DNA from: an uncultured Thalassotalea sp.
GTDB taxonomy: Bacteria; Pseudomonadota; Gammaproteobacteria; Enterobacterales; Alteromonadaceae
NCBI GenBank assembly: GCA_947502355.1
Contig: CANMZP010000013.1
Location: 52,507 to 116,506 of the forward strand
Reading direction: 5' to 3'
Length of the DNA: 64,000 nt
This document shows, piece after piece, positions 45,717-54,468 of this stretch. The translations under genes were made by a program, and so were the position numbers. Each line of letters opens with the position of its first letter. Position 1 is the stretch's first letter. Under the pieces are notes generated by a model. The model did no database searches. It had not been told where the DNA came from and saw only the letters and a list, made by a program, of their open reading frames with translations.

Positions 45717-48530
45717 GTGCCCACAACCGATCACACGCAATTCAACGAAAAAACACCCGAGGCGTTGCTCGCTCTGGTTGCCAAATTGACAAATGAGTTA
45801 CACCCCAATGCTCGCTATCATCAGGGCGTAACCTTAGAGTCTACATTGGATAAAGATCTGGGATTTGATAGTTTAGCCCGCGTTGAGTTGATCGTTCGCG
45901 TAGAGAAAACTTTTAATCTTTCTCTGTCAGATAATGCCTTTGCCCAGATTGAGACAGTCGCTGACATTTTAAGCCTAATGGAAAAAAATCAGCACCAAAA
46001 GCGCCCCTTTGACCGAAGCGTACTAAAAACTTACCCTATTGCTGATATAGAACAACGCCCTGACAAAGCGCTAACGCTGATTGACGTGCTTAACTGGCAC
46101 CTAGAAAATCACCCAGAACGACCTCACATCGAAATGTATGAAGATGCAGGGCTCGGTCAACAAATCAATTTTTCACAACTGGCCGCGCAGAGCTATCGGG
46201 TGGCCTGGGGGCTTCTTGATAAGCAAATAGAGCCCGGCGCACGTGTCACCCTCATGTTACCAACCAGTCCGGATTATTTTTACAGTTTTATGGGAGTGCT
46301 TGCAGCAGGTGCGGTTCCCGTGCCTATTTACCCTCCAACACGCCTTGCTCGAATTGAAAGCTATATTCGTCGTCATCAAACGATTTTAGAAAACTGTCAA
46401 GCTCAGGTAATGATAACAACCCCGCAGGTGATGCGTTTTGCAAATTTATTAAAATCACTTGCCCCAAGCATTCGCCACATTGTTACGGTGAGTGACTTTG
46501 CAAACTTTAGCCACCGACGGCCAAAAATTAAAATCGGGCCCAACGATATTGCCTTTATACAATATACTTCTGGCTCCACCGCCGATCCCAAAGGGGTCAA
46601 ACTTAGCCATGCAAATTTGCTTGCCAATATCCGCGCAATGGGTCAGGCCACACAGCTCACTTCCCAAGATATATTTGTTAGTTGGTTACCCCTTTATCAT
46701 GACATGGGCTTGATTGGTGCATGGCTTGGGAATTTTTACCATAGTGCCCGTTTAGTGGTGATGTCGCCTCTGGACTTTCTGGTTCGTCCCCAACGCTGGC
46801 TATGGGCGATTCACCGTTATCGAGCAACAATTTCAGCAGCACCTAATTTTGCTTACGACTTATGTATTCACCGCATTGATGAAGCAGAATTTGAAGGTCT
46901 CGACTTAAGCAGTTGGCGTATTGCCTGCAATGGCGCAGAGCCCGTTGTTCCTGATACCGTGCGCAAATTTATTCAGCGATTTTCTGCTTATGGTTTTAAA
47001 CCACGAGCTTATTGGCCCGTATACGGATTGGCAGAAGCATCGGTTGGCTTAGCATTTCCAAAGCCAGAGCTTATCCCAACTATTCAAAGGATCGAACGAG
47101 ACGAGTTTGTCAAACATGGTAAGGCCAAGGTTGCATCTGATGACGCAACCAATGTACTTGAGTTTGTTGCCTGTGGTGAGGTCCTTAAAGGACACCAAAT
47201 GCGCATTGTTGACGACAATGACCGCGAACTACCGGATCAGATGCAAGGTCACCTACAATTTAATGGCCCTTCCGCAACCGTTGGTTACTTTGACAACCCG
47301 CTTGAAACCAAGAAACTCTATCACGGTGATTGGTTAGATACCGGCGATCTGGCCTATTTAAACGCAGGTCAGTTATTTTTAACCGGCAGGATCAAAGACA
47401 TCATTATCCGCAGAGGGCGGAATATTTATCCGCATGAAATTGAAGATGCGGTTAACAACGTTACCGGCATACGGCGAGGACGCGTGGTCGCTTTTGGTAC
47501 ACAACAATCGGGCGGTGGCCAAGAACAATTGATAATACTCGCTGAAACGCGCGAAACAGATAGCAAAACCAGGGAGCAAATTCGGCAAAAAATACTGGCA
47601 GCATGTAGCGATATTGTTGACTTACCGCCTGATGACATCGTCCTAGCACCGCCAAATACCGTGCTTAAAACATCAAGCGGCAAACTTAGACGCAGTGCTT
47701 GTTGTGATCTTTACTGTCAAGGAAAAGTAGGTAAAAAAGCACCGCCCCTGTGGTGGCAATTGGTAAAGATTGCCTTAAGTGGTGCCAACATTCAATTGTT
47801 TAAGCAATGGCAAAATATTGGAGCCTTTTTGTATTCCGGTTTTGCCTGGCTAGTATTTTTATTGGTGACCATTATTTTTAGCGTGTGTGTGTTTTGTATT
47901 CCTGGACAGACGCGACGACGGGCCTTTGCTTCTGGTATGTCACTATTGCTTAGCAAATGTTGCCGCATTCCTATTGAGGTTATTGGCGCGGAACATTTCC
48001 AGCCTGATACAGCAAGTATTTTTGTTGCCAATCATGCCAGCTATCTCGACGCATTTTGTTTAGTGGCTAAATTGCCCTATCGTTTTCGTTTTGTTGCCAA
48101 AGCCGAATTATTGCAGAATACATTTTCCAGGATCATGCTTAACCTGGTCGGTGTTGATTTTGTCGATCGATTCGATCGAGAACAAAGCATCCGTGATGCC
48201 TCAAAATTAGAACAGTTAGAAGAGTCCTTGCTGTTTTTCCCGGAAGGAAGATTCACCCGTAAACCCGGCCTAGGCAGTTTTCATTTGGGCGCATTTATTA
48301 TTGCCGCGAAAACTCGACGCCCAGTTATCCCCATCACGATCACAGGCACACGGTCTATTTTGCGGGCCAATAATTGGTTTGTACACAAAGGTAAAGTAAC
48401 CATTACCATCGGACGAGCTGTTCAAATACCTGAAGGGGATAATACTTGGCAAGTGGCAAACCGTTTAAAAGCCCAGACGCGAGCAGAAATTTTACGTCAT
48501 TGTAATGAACCCGATATTGAAAATGATTAA
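45717..48530 (+). CDS. Three-domain fusion: acyl carrier protein - fatty acyl-AMP ligase - PlsC acyltransferase
   Basis: A 937-residue multifunctional lipid enzyme. Residues 1-95 form an acyl carrier domain with the phosphopantetheine serine at Ser52 (LGFDSLARVEL). About 110-690 is an adenylating domain of fatty acyl-AMP ligase type (IQYTSGSTADPKGV, WLPLYHDMGLIG, APNFAYDLC, CNGAEPV, VYGLAEAS, LDTGDLAYLNAGQLFLTGRIKDIIIRRGRNIYP). Two hydrophobic helices near 710-745 lead to a PlsC domain with NHASYLD (His773, Asp778) and FPEGRFTR. It probably loads a fatty acid on its own carrier and transfers it to an acceptor at the membrane. It starts at GTG 45717, since TGA precedes in frame. GC looks somewhat higher than in its neighbours. 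Confidence 0.9.
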   Translation: MPTTDHTQFNEKTPEALLALVAKLTNELHPNARYHQGVTLESTLDKDLGFDSLARVELIVRVEKTFNLSLSDNAFAQIETVADILSLMEKNQHQKRPFDRSVLKTYPIADIEQRPDKALTLIDVLNWHLENHPERPHIEMYEDAGLGQQINFSQLAAQSYRVAWGLLDKQIEPGARVTLMLPTSPDYFYSFMGVLAAGAVPVPIYPPTRLARIESYIRRHQTILENCQAQVMITTPQVMRFANLLKSLAPSIRHIVTVSDFANFSHRRPKIKIGPNDIAFIQYTSGSTADPKGVKLSHANLLANIRAMGQATQLTSQDIFVSWLPLYHDMGLIGAWLGNFYHSARLVVMSPLDFLVRPQRWLWAIHRYRATISAAPNFAYDLCIHRIDEAEFEGLDLSSWRIACNGAEPVVPDTVRKFIQRFSAYGFKPRAYWPVYGLAEASVGLAFPKPELIPTIQRIERDEFVKHGKAKVASDDATNVLEFVACGEVLKGHQMRIVDDNDRELPDQMQGHLQFNGPSATVGYFDNPLETKKLYHGDWLDTGDLAYLNAGQLFLTGRIKDIIIRRGRNIYPHEIEDAVNNVTGIRRGRVVAFGTQQSGGGQEQLIILAETRETDSKTREQIRQKILAACSDIVDLPPDDIVLAPPNTVLKTSSGKLRRSACCDLYCQGKVGKKAPPLWWQLVKIALSGANIQLFKQWQNIGAFLYSGFAWLVFLLVTIIFSVCVFCIPGQTRRRAFASGMSLLLSKCCRIPIEVIGAEHFQPDTASIFVANHASYLDAFCLVAKLPYRFRFVAKAELLQNTFSRIMLNLVGVDFVDRFDREQSIRDASKLEQLEESLLFFPEGRFTRKPGLGSFHLGAFIIAAKTRRPVIPITITGTRSILRANNWFVHKGKVTITIGRAVQIPEGDNTWQVANRLKAQTRAEILRHCNEPDIEND

Positions 48531-48574
48531 CATCATTAATGTGATAAAGGGCAGCCTTCCAGAATAAAAAAAAT

Positions 48575-48598
48575 CCCCTTATGAAGTGTCATAAGGGG
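48575..48598. terminator. Bidirectional terminator between fusion gene and RND gene
   Basis: A perfect 10-bp stem CCCCTTATGA / TCATAAGGGG with an AGTG loop, with an A-run on the left (a T-run for leftward reading) and ACTTATTT on the right. Confidence 0.85.
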
Positions 48599-48626
48599 AC
48601 TTATTTAATGCATTACGACATTAAAT

Positions 48627-50999
48627 TTACGATTGTGGAACCGCGTCTACCGATTCAATATTTTCTTGTGTTGGTTTTTTCTTACTATCAACTTTAAATA
48701 ACCAAGCAAGCGCTGGAATTAAAGTTAAAGCACCCAACATATTAAAGATAAACATGAAGGTTAATAAAATACCCATATCCGCTTGGAATTTAATTGGTGA
48801 AAATACCCAAGTTGCAACGCCAACAGCAAGCGTTATACCGGTAAACGATACCGCTTTACCCGTTTGTGACATGGCATAAGTATACGCTTCATGTAAGTTA
48901 CCGCCCTGCTCTAACGACTCTTTTACTTTCGAGTAAATGTAAATACCGTAGTCGATACCAATGCCCACACCTAATGCGATTACTGGCAGAGTTGCCACTT
49001 TAACACCAATACCTAGCACACCCATTAAACCTTGGCTTAATACCGACGTAAGGATCAGTGGCAAAATAATACATAAAACCGTACGTAACGACCTAAAGGT
49101 GATACCACAAAGGATGATAACCACACAATATACCCAAATTAACATTTCGGTTTGTGATTTTTCAATAACGATATTAGTCGCCGCTTCAATGCCTGCATTA
49201 CCTGCAGCTAGGGTAAATTTAACTCCCGATTGTGGGTTACTCTCGGTGAACGCTTTCACACCAGCAACTACGCCTTCTAAGGTGTCCGCTCTGTGATCGT
49301 TTAGATAAATAAGCACTGGTGCCATTGAACACGAGGCATTAATTAGACCGGCTGGAATTTTAGCTAATGACGAGTTAATCACATACTGATTTCGGTTTAG
49401 GCCAAACCATTTTAATGAACCCTCGTTCATACCAAAGGTACCAAACTTACTTACATCAACAACCGATTTAACGTCTTGCACGCCTTTAACGTTTTGAATG
49501 TTCCATTGAAAATTATCAATGGTCGATAATGTTTTGTAGGTAATACATTGATTGTCTTCGGTTTCTGCCATTACGACAAAGATATCGGTACTGGTACTGT
49601 AGTTATTTACTAAGTAAGCGTTATCTAAGTTATAACGAGAATCAGGGCGTAACTCTGGCGCACCCGCATCTAAGTCACCAATTTTCATTTGACCTGAAAA
49701 GAATAAACCAATAGCTAAAATGACGACTGAAGCGCCCAAAGCTAATTTAGCGTGGCCCATGGTGGCAAAAGATGAAAACCATTTAACAACTTTTACGTCA
49801 TTTACATCAACATTGTTCAAGTGCTCAACGGCTGATTTAGCTACGCCAACGTAACTCATTAAAATTGGTAGGATAATTAAGTTGGTAATAATAATTACCG
49901 CGACACCAATACTTGCTGCAATCGCTAATTCTTGGATAACTTCAATATCGATAACCATTAACGTTGTAAAACCAATGGCATCACTAAATAACGCAGTTAA
50001 ACCTGCAGCATAAAGCCCTTTAAATGCAAGACGAGCGGCGTTAAATTTGTCCGCGCCCTTTTGTGCTTCATGTAAAATCGCATTAACGATTTGTACACCA
50101 TGACTTACGCCAATAGCAAACACCAAAAATGGTACCAACATTGAGTATGGGTTAATGCCGTAGCCTAATAAGTTAAGTACACCTAATTGACAAACTACCG
50201 CAAATACCGAAGTAATAATGACTAGGGCGGTACTTTTTACACAACGACAATATAGGTATAACATAACAGCGGTAATAACGATGGCTAATAAAAAGAACAC
50301 GCCAACCTGAACCGCACCATCAATTAAATCGCCAATGATTTTAGCAAAACCAACCACTCGCACGGTCACGTTGTCCGATTGATACTTATCACGAATATGC
50401 GTTTCAATGTTATTAGATAGCTCGCGGTAATTAAGTTTTTCACCCGTTTCTGGGTTAATGTCTTGCAGTGGCGCCAAAATAAGGGCCGATTTAAAGTTAT
50501 TACCAATTAGGGTACCTAATTGACCCGACTTTAATATGTTGGCTTTTAAGGTTAATAAATCGGCATCCGTTCCTTTAAAATCGTCAGGAATAACCGTGCC
50601 GCCAATAAAGCCTTCTTCTGTAACTTCTGCCCAACGAACATTCGGTGTCCAAATGGATTTCATCCCTGTTCGGTCAACACCAGGCATAAAAAACACTTCA
50701 TCGGTAATATCTTTTAGTGTTTGTTGAAACTGTGCTGAAAATATATCTTCATCTGTAGTTTCAACAACGATACGAATACTGTTACCTAGACTTGATAGTT
50801 CTTGCTGATATTTAAGAAAGTTACTGATGTACTCTTGATTGGCTGGGATCATTTTAGTAAAACTGGCTTCAGGTTTTACTTGAACAGCCTGAAATGAAAG
50901 CAGCACAAATAGCACACTAAATACCACTAACATAAGCGGTCTGGCACTAAATACGATGCGTTCGATGATGGTCATTTTTTGATTATTAACGTTTGTCAT
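48627..50999 (-). CDS. MMPL/RND-superfamily transporter
   Basis: An inner-membrane exporter of 790 residues with the twice-repeated pattern of one helix, a large periplasmic loop and five further helices: starts at PLMLVVFSVLFVLLSFQAV and LALGASVVILAIGLFFSG, with clusters at about 240-390 and 640-760. Blocks such as VPFLVFAIGVSHGVQIVNAI and VIALGVGIGIDYGIYIYSKVKESL carry the charged residues for proton coupling. The family (MMPL, HpnN-like) exports lipids or hydrophobic metabolites. AGGGAAG precedes ATG 50999. It follows the YCF48-like gene by 9 bases and is convergent with the acyl-AMP ligase fusion. Confidence 0.92.
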   Translation of the reverse strand: MTNVNNQKMTIIERIVFSARPLMLVVFSVLFVLLSFQAVQVKPEASFTKMIPANQEYISNFLKYQQELSSLGNSIRIVVETTDEDIFSAQFQQTLKDITDEVFFMPGVDRTGMKSIWTPNVRWAEVTEEGFIGGTVIPDDFKGTDADLLTLKANILKSGQLGTLIGNNFKSALILAPLQDINPETGEKLNYRELSNNIETHIRDKYQSDNVTVRVVGFAKIIGDLIDGAVQVGVFFLLAIVITAVMLYLYCRCVKSTALVIITSVFAVVCQLGVLNLLGYGINPYSMLVPFLVFAIGVSHGVQIVNAILHEAQKGADKFNAARLAFKGLYAAGLTALFSDAIGFTTLMVIDIEVIQELAIAASIGVAVIIITNLIILPILMSYVGVAKSAVEHLNNVDVNDVKVVKWFSSFATMGHAKLALGASVVILAIGLFFSGQMKIGDLDAGAPELRPDSRYNLDNAYLVNNYSTSTDIFVVMAETEDNQCITYKTLSTIDNFQWNIQNVKGVQDVKSVVDVSKFGTFGMNEGSLKWFGLNRNQYVINSSLAKIPAGLINASCSMAPVLIYLNDHRADTLEGVVAGVKAFTESNPQSGVKFTLAAGNAGIEAATNIVIEKSQTEMLIWVYCVVIILCGITFRSLRTVLCIILPLILTSVLSQGLMGVLGIGVKVATLPVIALGVGIGIDYGIYIYSKVKESLEQGGNLHEAYTYAMSQTGKAVSFTGITLAVGVATWVFSPIKFQADMGILLTFMFIFNMLGALTLIPALAWLFKVDSKKKPTQENIESVDAVPQS

Positions 51000-51008
51000 G
51001 ATACTTCC

Positions 51009-52160
51009 CTATAACTCCACACGCCATTGAACAGCGCCGTTTTGCCCTACTAACGTCATTAGGTCTTGGTTAATAATAACGTCGGTAAAAATATCACCCG
51101 ATGGGTGTTTAAAATCTTTAATGGCATGTTGTTGTTTTGACACTTGCACGACCACGCCTGCGTGGCCAACAATCCACACATTGCCTTCACTATCTAATGT
51201 GCTGCCTAATAAGGTTGATGTGCTGTTAATTTGTTGATGTTCCCAAGAATCGCCACCATCATTTGAAATAGCGATATTACCTTTTAACCCGTAAGCAACG
51301 ACAAAGTCATCAACTACTTCACCACCAAAAAAGGTGCCTTCATAAGGTAAATACATCGTTTCAAACGTCTTGCCATTATCTTTTGAACGATATACTACCC
51401 CGGCTTCGCCAAATAAAAATATTGTTTCTTGGTGTTGCACAATATTATTGAGGTGAAAGTTTTGCGGGTTATCAATACGAGAGCTTATTAAATCCCAAGT
51501 CATGCCTTTATCTTCACTGATTAACAACGAGTTATAAGCACCAACAGCAATTACGGTATTTTCATCAATTGCTTTTATGTCAAGTAAAGGGGATGTTGGG
51601 CCTGAATCAATCTCGCTGGCAAAGTCTTCTTTGGCAAATTCCAAGTCTTCCAACATCATGCTCATCTCATCTAATTCATCTTCATCGGTAATTAGCGTAA
51701 GTTGCGTTTGCAATTGAGCAATTTGCTTATCGAGACTTGTTTGTTTAAGGGTGATGAGTTGGTAGCCGTCAAACACATGCTGCCACTCCCCATTTACTGG
51801 CTTTCTAATGATCAGCCCTTCATGGCCAACCGCTAGGAGTGTGCCATCGTTAAGTTCGGTGATCCCAGTTAAGGTATTATTGGTAGGTACTTTTAACTGT
51901 CGCCACGCTGAGTCTTGTGATTTCTTATTTTCAGCTGAGTCTATTTGGTCGCTGTGTTTAATGTTTGCGTCTTGCTCAATAATAATACCGTGTTCGCCAA
52001 CGGAAGTTATTATATTATTTTGTTGGTGAATGGATAACAAAATGCTGCTGTCAGCAAAAGGCGTTTGTAATGCGTATTCGTTAGGTAAGCTTGTTTGCGC
52101 AATGGCGGTTGAAAGCGCAGTTGGCACAACAAGTGTGCTAAGTAATATTCTTTTTATCAT
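51009..52160 (-). CDS. YCF48-related beta-propeller protein, exported
   Basis: A periplasmic protein of 383 residues with signal peptide RILLSTLVVPTALSTAIA and BNR/YCF48-type repeats (AVGHEGLIIRK, AVGAYNSLLISEDKGMTWDLI, LFGEAGVVYRSKDNGKTFETM, AYGLKGNIAISNDGGDSWEH, IVGHAGVVVQVS) spaced 45-60 residues apart. A helical insertion of about 45 residues, rich in Glu/Asp (about 145-190), interrupts the propeller. The plant/cyanobacterial namesake assists photosystem assembly, which is not relevant here. In proteobacteria such genes sit before RND transporters, and it probably acts as a periplasmic partner of the transporter 9 bases downstream. Confidence 0.88.
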   Translation of the reverse strand: MIKRILLSTLVVPTALSTAIAQTSLPNEYALQTPFADSSILLSIHQQNNIITSVGEHGIIIEQDANIKHSDQIDSAENKKSQDSAWRQLKVPTNNTLTGITELNDGTLLAVGHEGLIIRKPVNGEWQHVFDGYQLITLKQTSLDKQIAQLQTQLTLITDEDELDEMSMMLEDLEFAKEDFASEIDSGPTSPLLDIKAIDENTVIAVGAYNSLLISEDKGMTWDLISSRIDNPQNFHLNNIVQHQETIFLFGEAGVVYRSKDNGKTFETMYLPYEGTFFGGEVVDDFVVAYGLKGNIAISNDGGDSWEHQQINSTSTLLGSTLDSEGNVWIVGHAGVVVQVSKQQHAIKDFKHPSGDIFTDVIINQDLMTLVGQNGAVQWRVEL

Positions 52161-52594
52161 AATGGACTGCTTATTTTTATCATTTAAGTTTTAAGAATCG
52201 CCGCCATTTTATCCCGCCGTAACACTTAGTAACAAACCAACTTCCGCCAATAAGTTATCCCTATCTGCATTATTTTATCTCTCTGTATATTATTGCTTTA
52301 CTTATTCGCCTTATTCCACACACAAAAAATCAAATAAAATCATATACAAGCACCCACTTTAGACCTCTTGCAAGTTAATACCTCGTTTAAACAATAATCC
52401 TCCTACCGTTATTTTAAATAACGCAACAACATATTTACGGTGAAGTCGCCGCGTTAACAAAAAATAACAAAGGGAATACTATTTTGCGCGTTGGGGAAAG
52501 TATCAAATTCAAAAATAGCTTAAATTGACCGGGAATACGGGGATTACATAATTAAAAAAAAACCGTAACTAAATGCTCATAAATAAGGGAAAGT
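52161..52594. other. Divergent promoter region of the lipid-transport genes
   Basis: About 430 A+T-rich bases between the divergent YCF48-like and DUF1302 genes. It should hold both promoters. An A-run precedes the DUF1302 leader and AAGGGAAAG is its ribosome site. I see no gene or clear operator. Confidence 0.5.
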
Positions 52595-54457
52595 ATGAAA
52601 ACTCTAAAACTACTTAATAAATGTGCTCTAGCCTCAGCAGTAACCGCAGGGATCTTTGCCAGTAGTGTTACAGCATCAGAATTTTACTTTGGTGAAGACG
52701 AAGCCATTGAATTACGAATTAATAATAAATTTACAGTCGGTGGTACTGTACGTTTAGAAGATCCAAATAAAGACTTTATCAGTGTTGGTAACGGTGGTAC
52801 TGCAGCGACATCAGCTGGTGATGACAGTAACTTAAACTACGAGCAAGGCGATATTGTTTCGCAAATCTATAAAGGCCTAACGGAAATAGATTTAACTTAT
52901 GAAAACATGGGCGCTGTTGTAAAAGTAAAATACTGGTATGACTCTGAATTAAAAGACGGAAAAGTTGATCACGGTAACTTAACAAACCGTTACAAGCCAA
53001 ATTCTGAACTTAGCGATGATGGATTTGCCGATTTTACCAAGTTCTCTGGTATTGAGCTTCTTGATGCTTACGTATGGGGACAATACGACATTGGCGAAAT
53101 GCCGCTTGATATTCGTGTTGGTCGCCAAGTACTAAGCTGGGGTGAAAGCACTTTTATTCAAGGTGGTTTAAGTTCAATTAACCCTTTCGATGTCAGCGCA
53201 TTTAGACGTCCTGGTGCCGAACTTAAAGAAGGTTTATTACCGGTAGGTATGGTTTATGCCAATATTGGCCTATCTGATAACGTAAGTTTAGAAGCGTTTT
53301 ACCAATACGAGTGGGAAAAGACTCAAATTGATGGTTGTGGTACGTTCTTTTCAACAACAGATTACGCCGCTTCAGGTTGTGCCGGTGTCGTTGTTGGTGC
53401 AATGCCCGATGCGCAGTTGTTAGAGCTTGGCATTTACGCCGACAGAAAAAAAGATATTGAGCCTGATGATGGCGGACAATATGGTGCAGCAGTACGTTAT
53501 GTTGCTACCGAGTTAAACGATACAGAGTTTGGTTTATACTACTTTAATATCCATTCTCGTCTACCTATGATCACCACTCAACGTAGTGCAACATCAACGG
53601 CTGGCGTAGATGGTATCCCAGTATTCTTACCGGGCTATGCTGACCCTACAGGCGGCGATATTTCAGCTCTTAACCCTGCTTATGCCATTGCTTTCCCTGA
53701 AGATCTAAATTACTACGGGGCAACATTTGCAACAAACCTTAGCGGTTTAGCACTTTCTGGTGAAGTAACTTACAAACCAGACACGCCAGTACAAATTGCC
53801 GGTGCCGAATTATTAAACGGTGTGTTAACTGAATCACCATTATTTGGTTTCAGCAGTCGTTTAATGGATGCCGAGCCAGCTGAATATGTTGAAGGTTGGG
53901 AAGAGTTGGATGTAACACAAGTTCAAATGACCGCCATTCAATTTTTTGACCAAGTATTAGGCGCTTCACGCGTTACCATCATTGCCGAAGCCGGCATGGT
54001 GTTAACTAAAGATGCAGAGGCTAGCCCTATCGCTTTAGGTCGTCACCCAGTTTTTGGCTTAGGTGATCAATATGCTGATGTTGCAATGGGTCTTACAGGT
54101 CTTGCGACATGTGAAGAAGCTTACGGTGCTCTAGGCCTTGGTGGTGATTGTTCAGGAAATGGTTTTACCACGGACAGCGCCTGGGGTTACCGCACTCGAG
54201 TTATGCTTGAATACCCTAACGTTTTTGCAGGGGTAAACCTAACACCAAGTATTGCATGGGCACATGACGTTAATGGTAACGCGCCAAACCCAGCAGCAGC
54301 ATTTGCCGAAGACAGAAAAGTATTGGGCTTAAGTTTAAATGCTTTATACAAATCGGTTTACAGCATGGACATCAGTTACGTGTCAAACCACGGTGGTGAT
54401 TATAACTTAAACAGCGACAAAGATTTCTTGTCAGCCAGTTTCACAGTAAGTTTCTAA
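52595..54457 (+). CDS. DUF1302 outer-membrane barrel-like protein
   Basis: A large exported protein of 620 residues. A signal peptide (CALASAVTAGIFASSVTAS) is followed by the DUF1302 pattern: INNKFTVGGTVRLED, the block LLDAYVWGQYDIGEMPLDIRVGRQVLSWGESTFIQGGLSSINPFDVSAFRRPGAELKEGLLP, alternating strands throughout and a terminal FLSASFTVSF with C-terminal Phe as in outer-membrane barrels. Four cysteines in pairs (GCGTF...SGCAG; TCEEA...GGDCSG) may form disulfides. The family is tied by gene neighbourhood to DUF1329, YCF48-like and RND proteins and to hydrophobic compounds. DUF1329 follows 11 bases later. Confidence 0.9.
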   Translation: MKTLKLLNKCALASAVTAGIFASSVTASEFYFGEDEAIELRINNKFTVGGTVRLEDPNKDFISVGNGGTAATSAGDDSNLNYEQGDIVSQIYKGLTEIDLTYENMGAVVKVKYWYDSELKDGKVDHGNLTNRYKPNSELSDDGFADFTKFSGIELLDAYVWGQYDIGEMPLDIRVGRQVLSWGESTFIQGGLSSINPFDVSAFRRPGAELKEGLLPVGMVYANIGLSDNVSLEAFYQYEWEKTQIDGCGTFFSTTDYAASGCAGVVVGAMPDAQLLELGIYADRKKDIEPDDGGQYGAAVRYVATELNDTEFGLYYFNIHSRLPMITTQRSATSTAGVDGIPVFLPGYADPTGGDISALNPAYAIAFPEDLNYYGATFATNLSGLALSGEVTYKPDTPVQIAGAELLNGVLTESPLFGFSSRLMDAEPAEYVEGWEELDVTQVQMTAIQFFDQVLGASRVTIIAEAGMVLTKDAEASPIALGRHPVFGLGDQYADVAMGLTGLATCEEAYGALGLGGDCSGNGFTTDSAWGYRTRVMLEYPNVFAGVNLTPSIAWAHDVNGNAPNPAAAFAEDRKVLGLSLNALYKSVYSMDISYVSNHGGDYNLNSDKDFLSASFTVSF

Positions 54458-54468
54458 GGAAGAAAATA

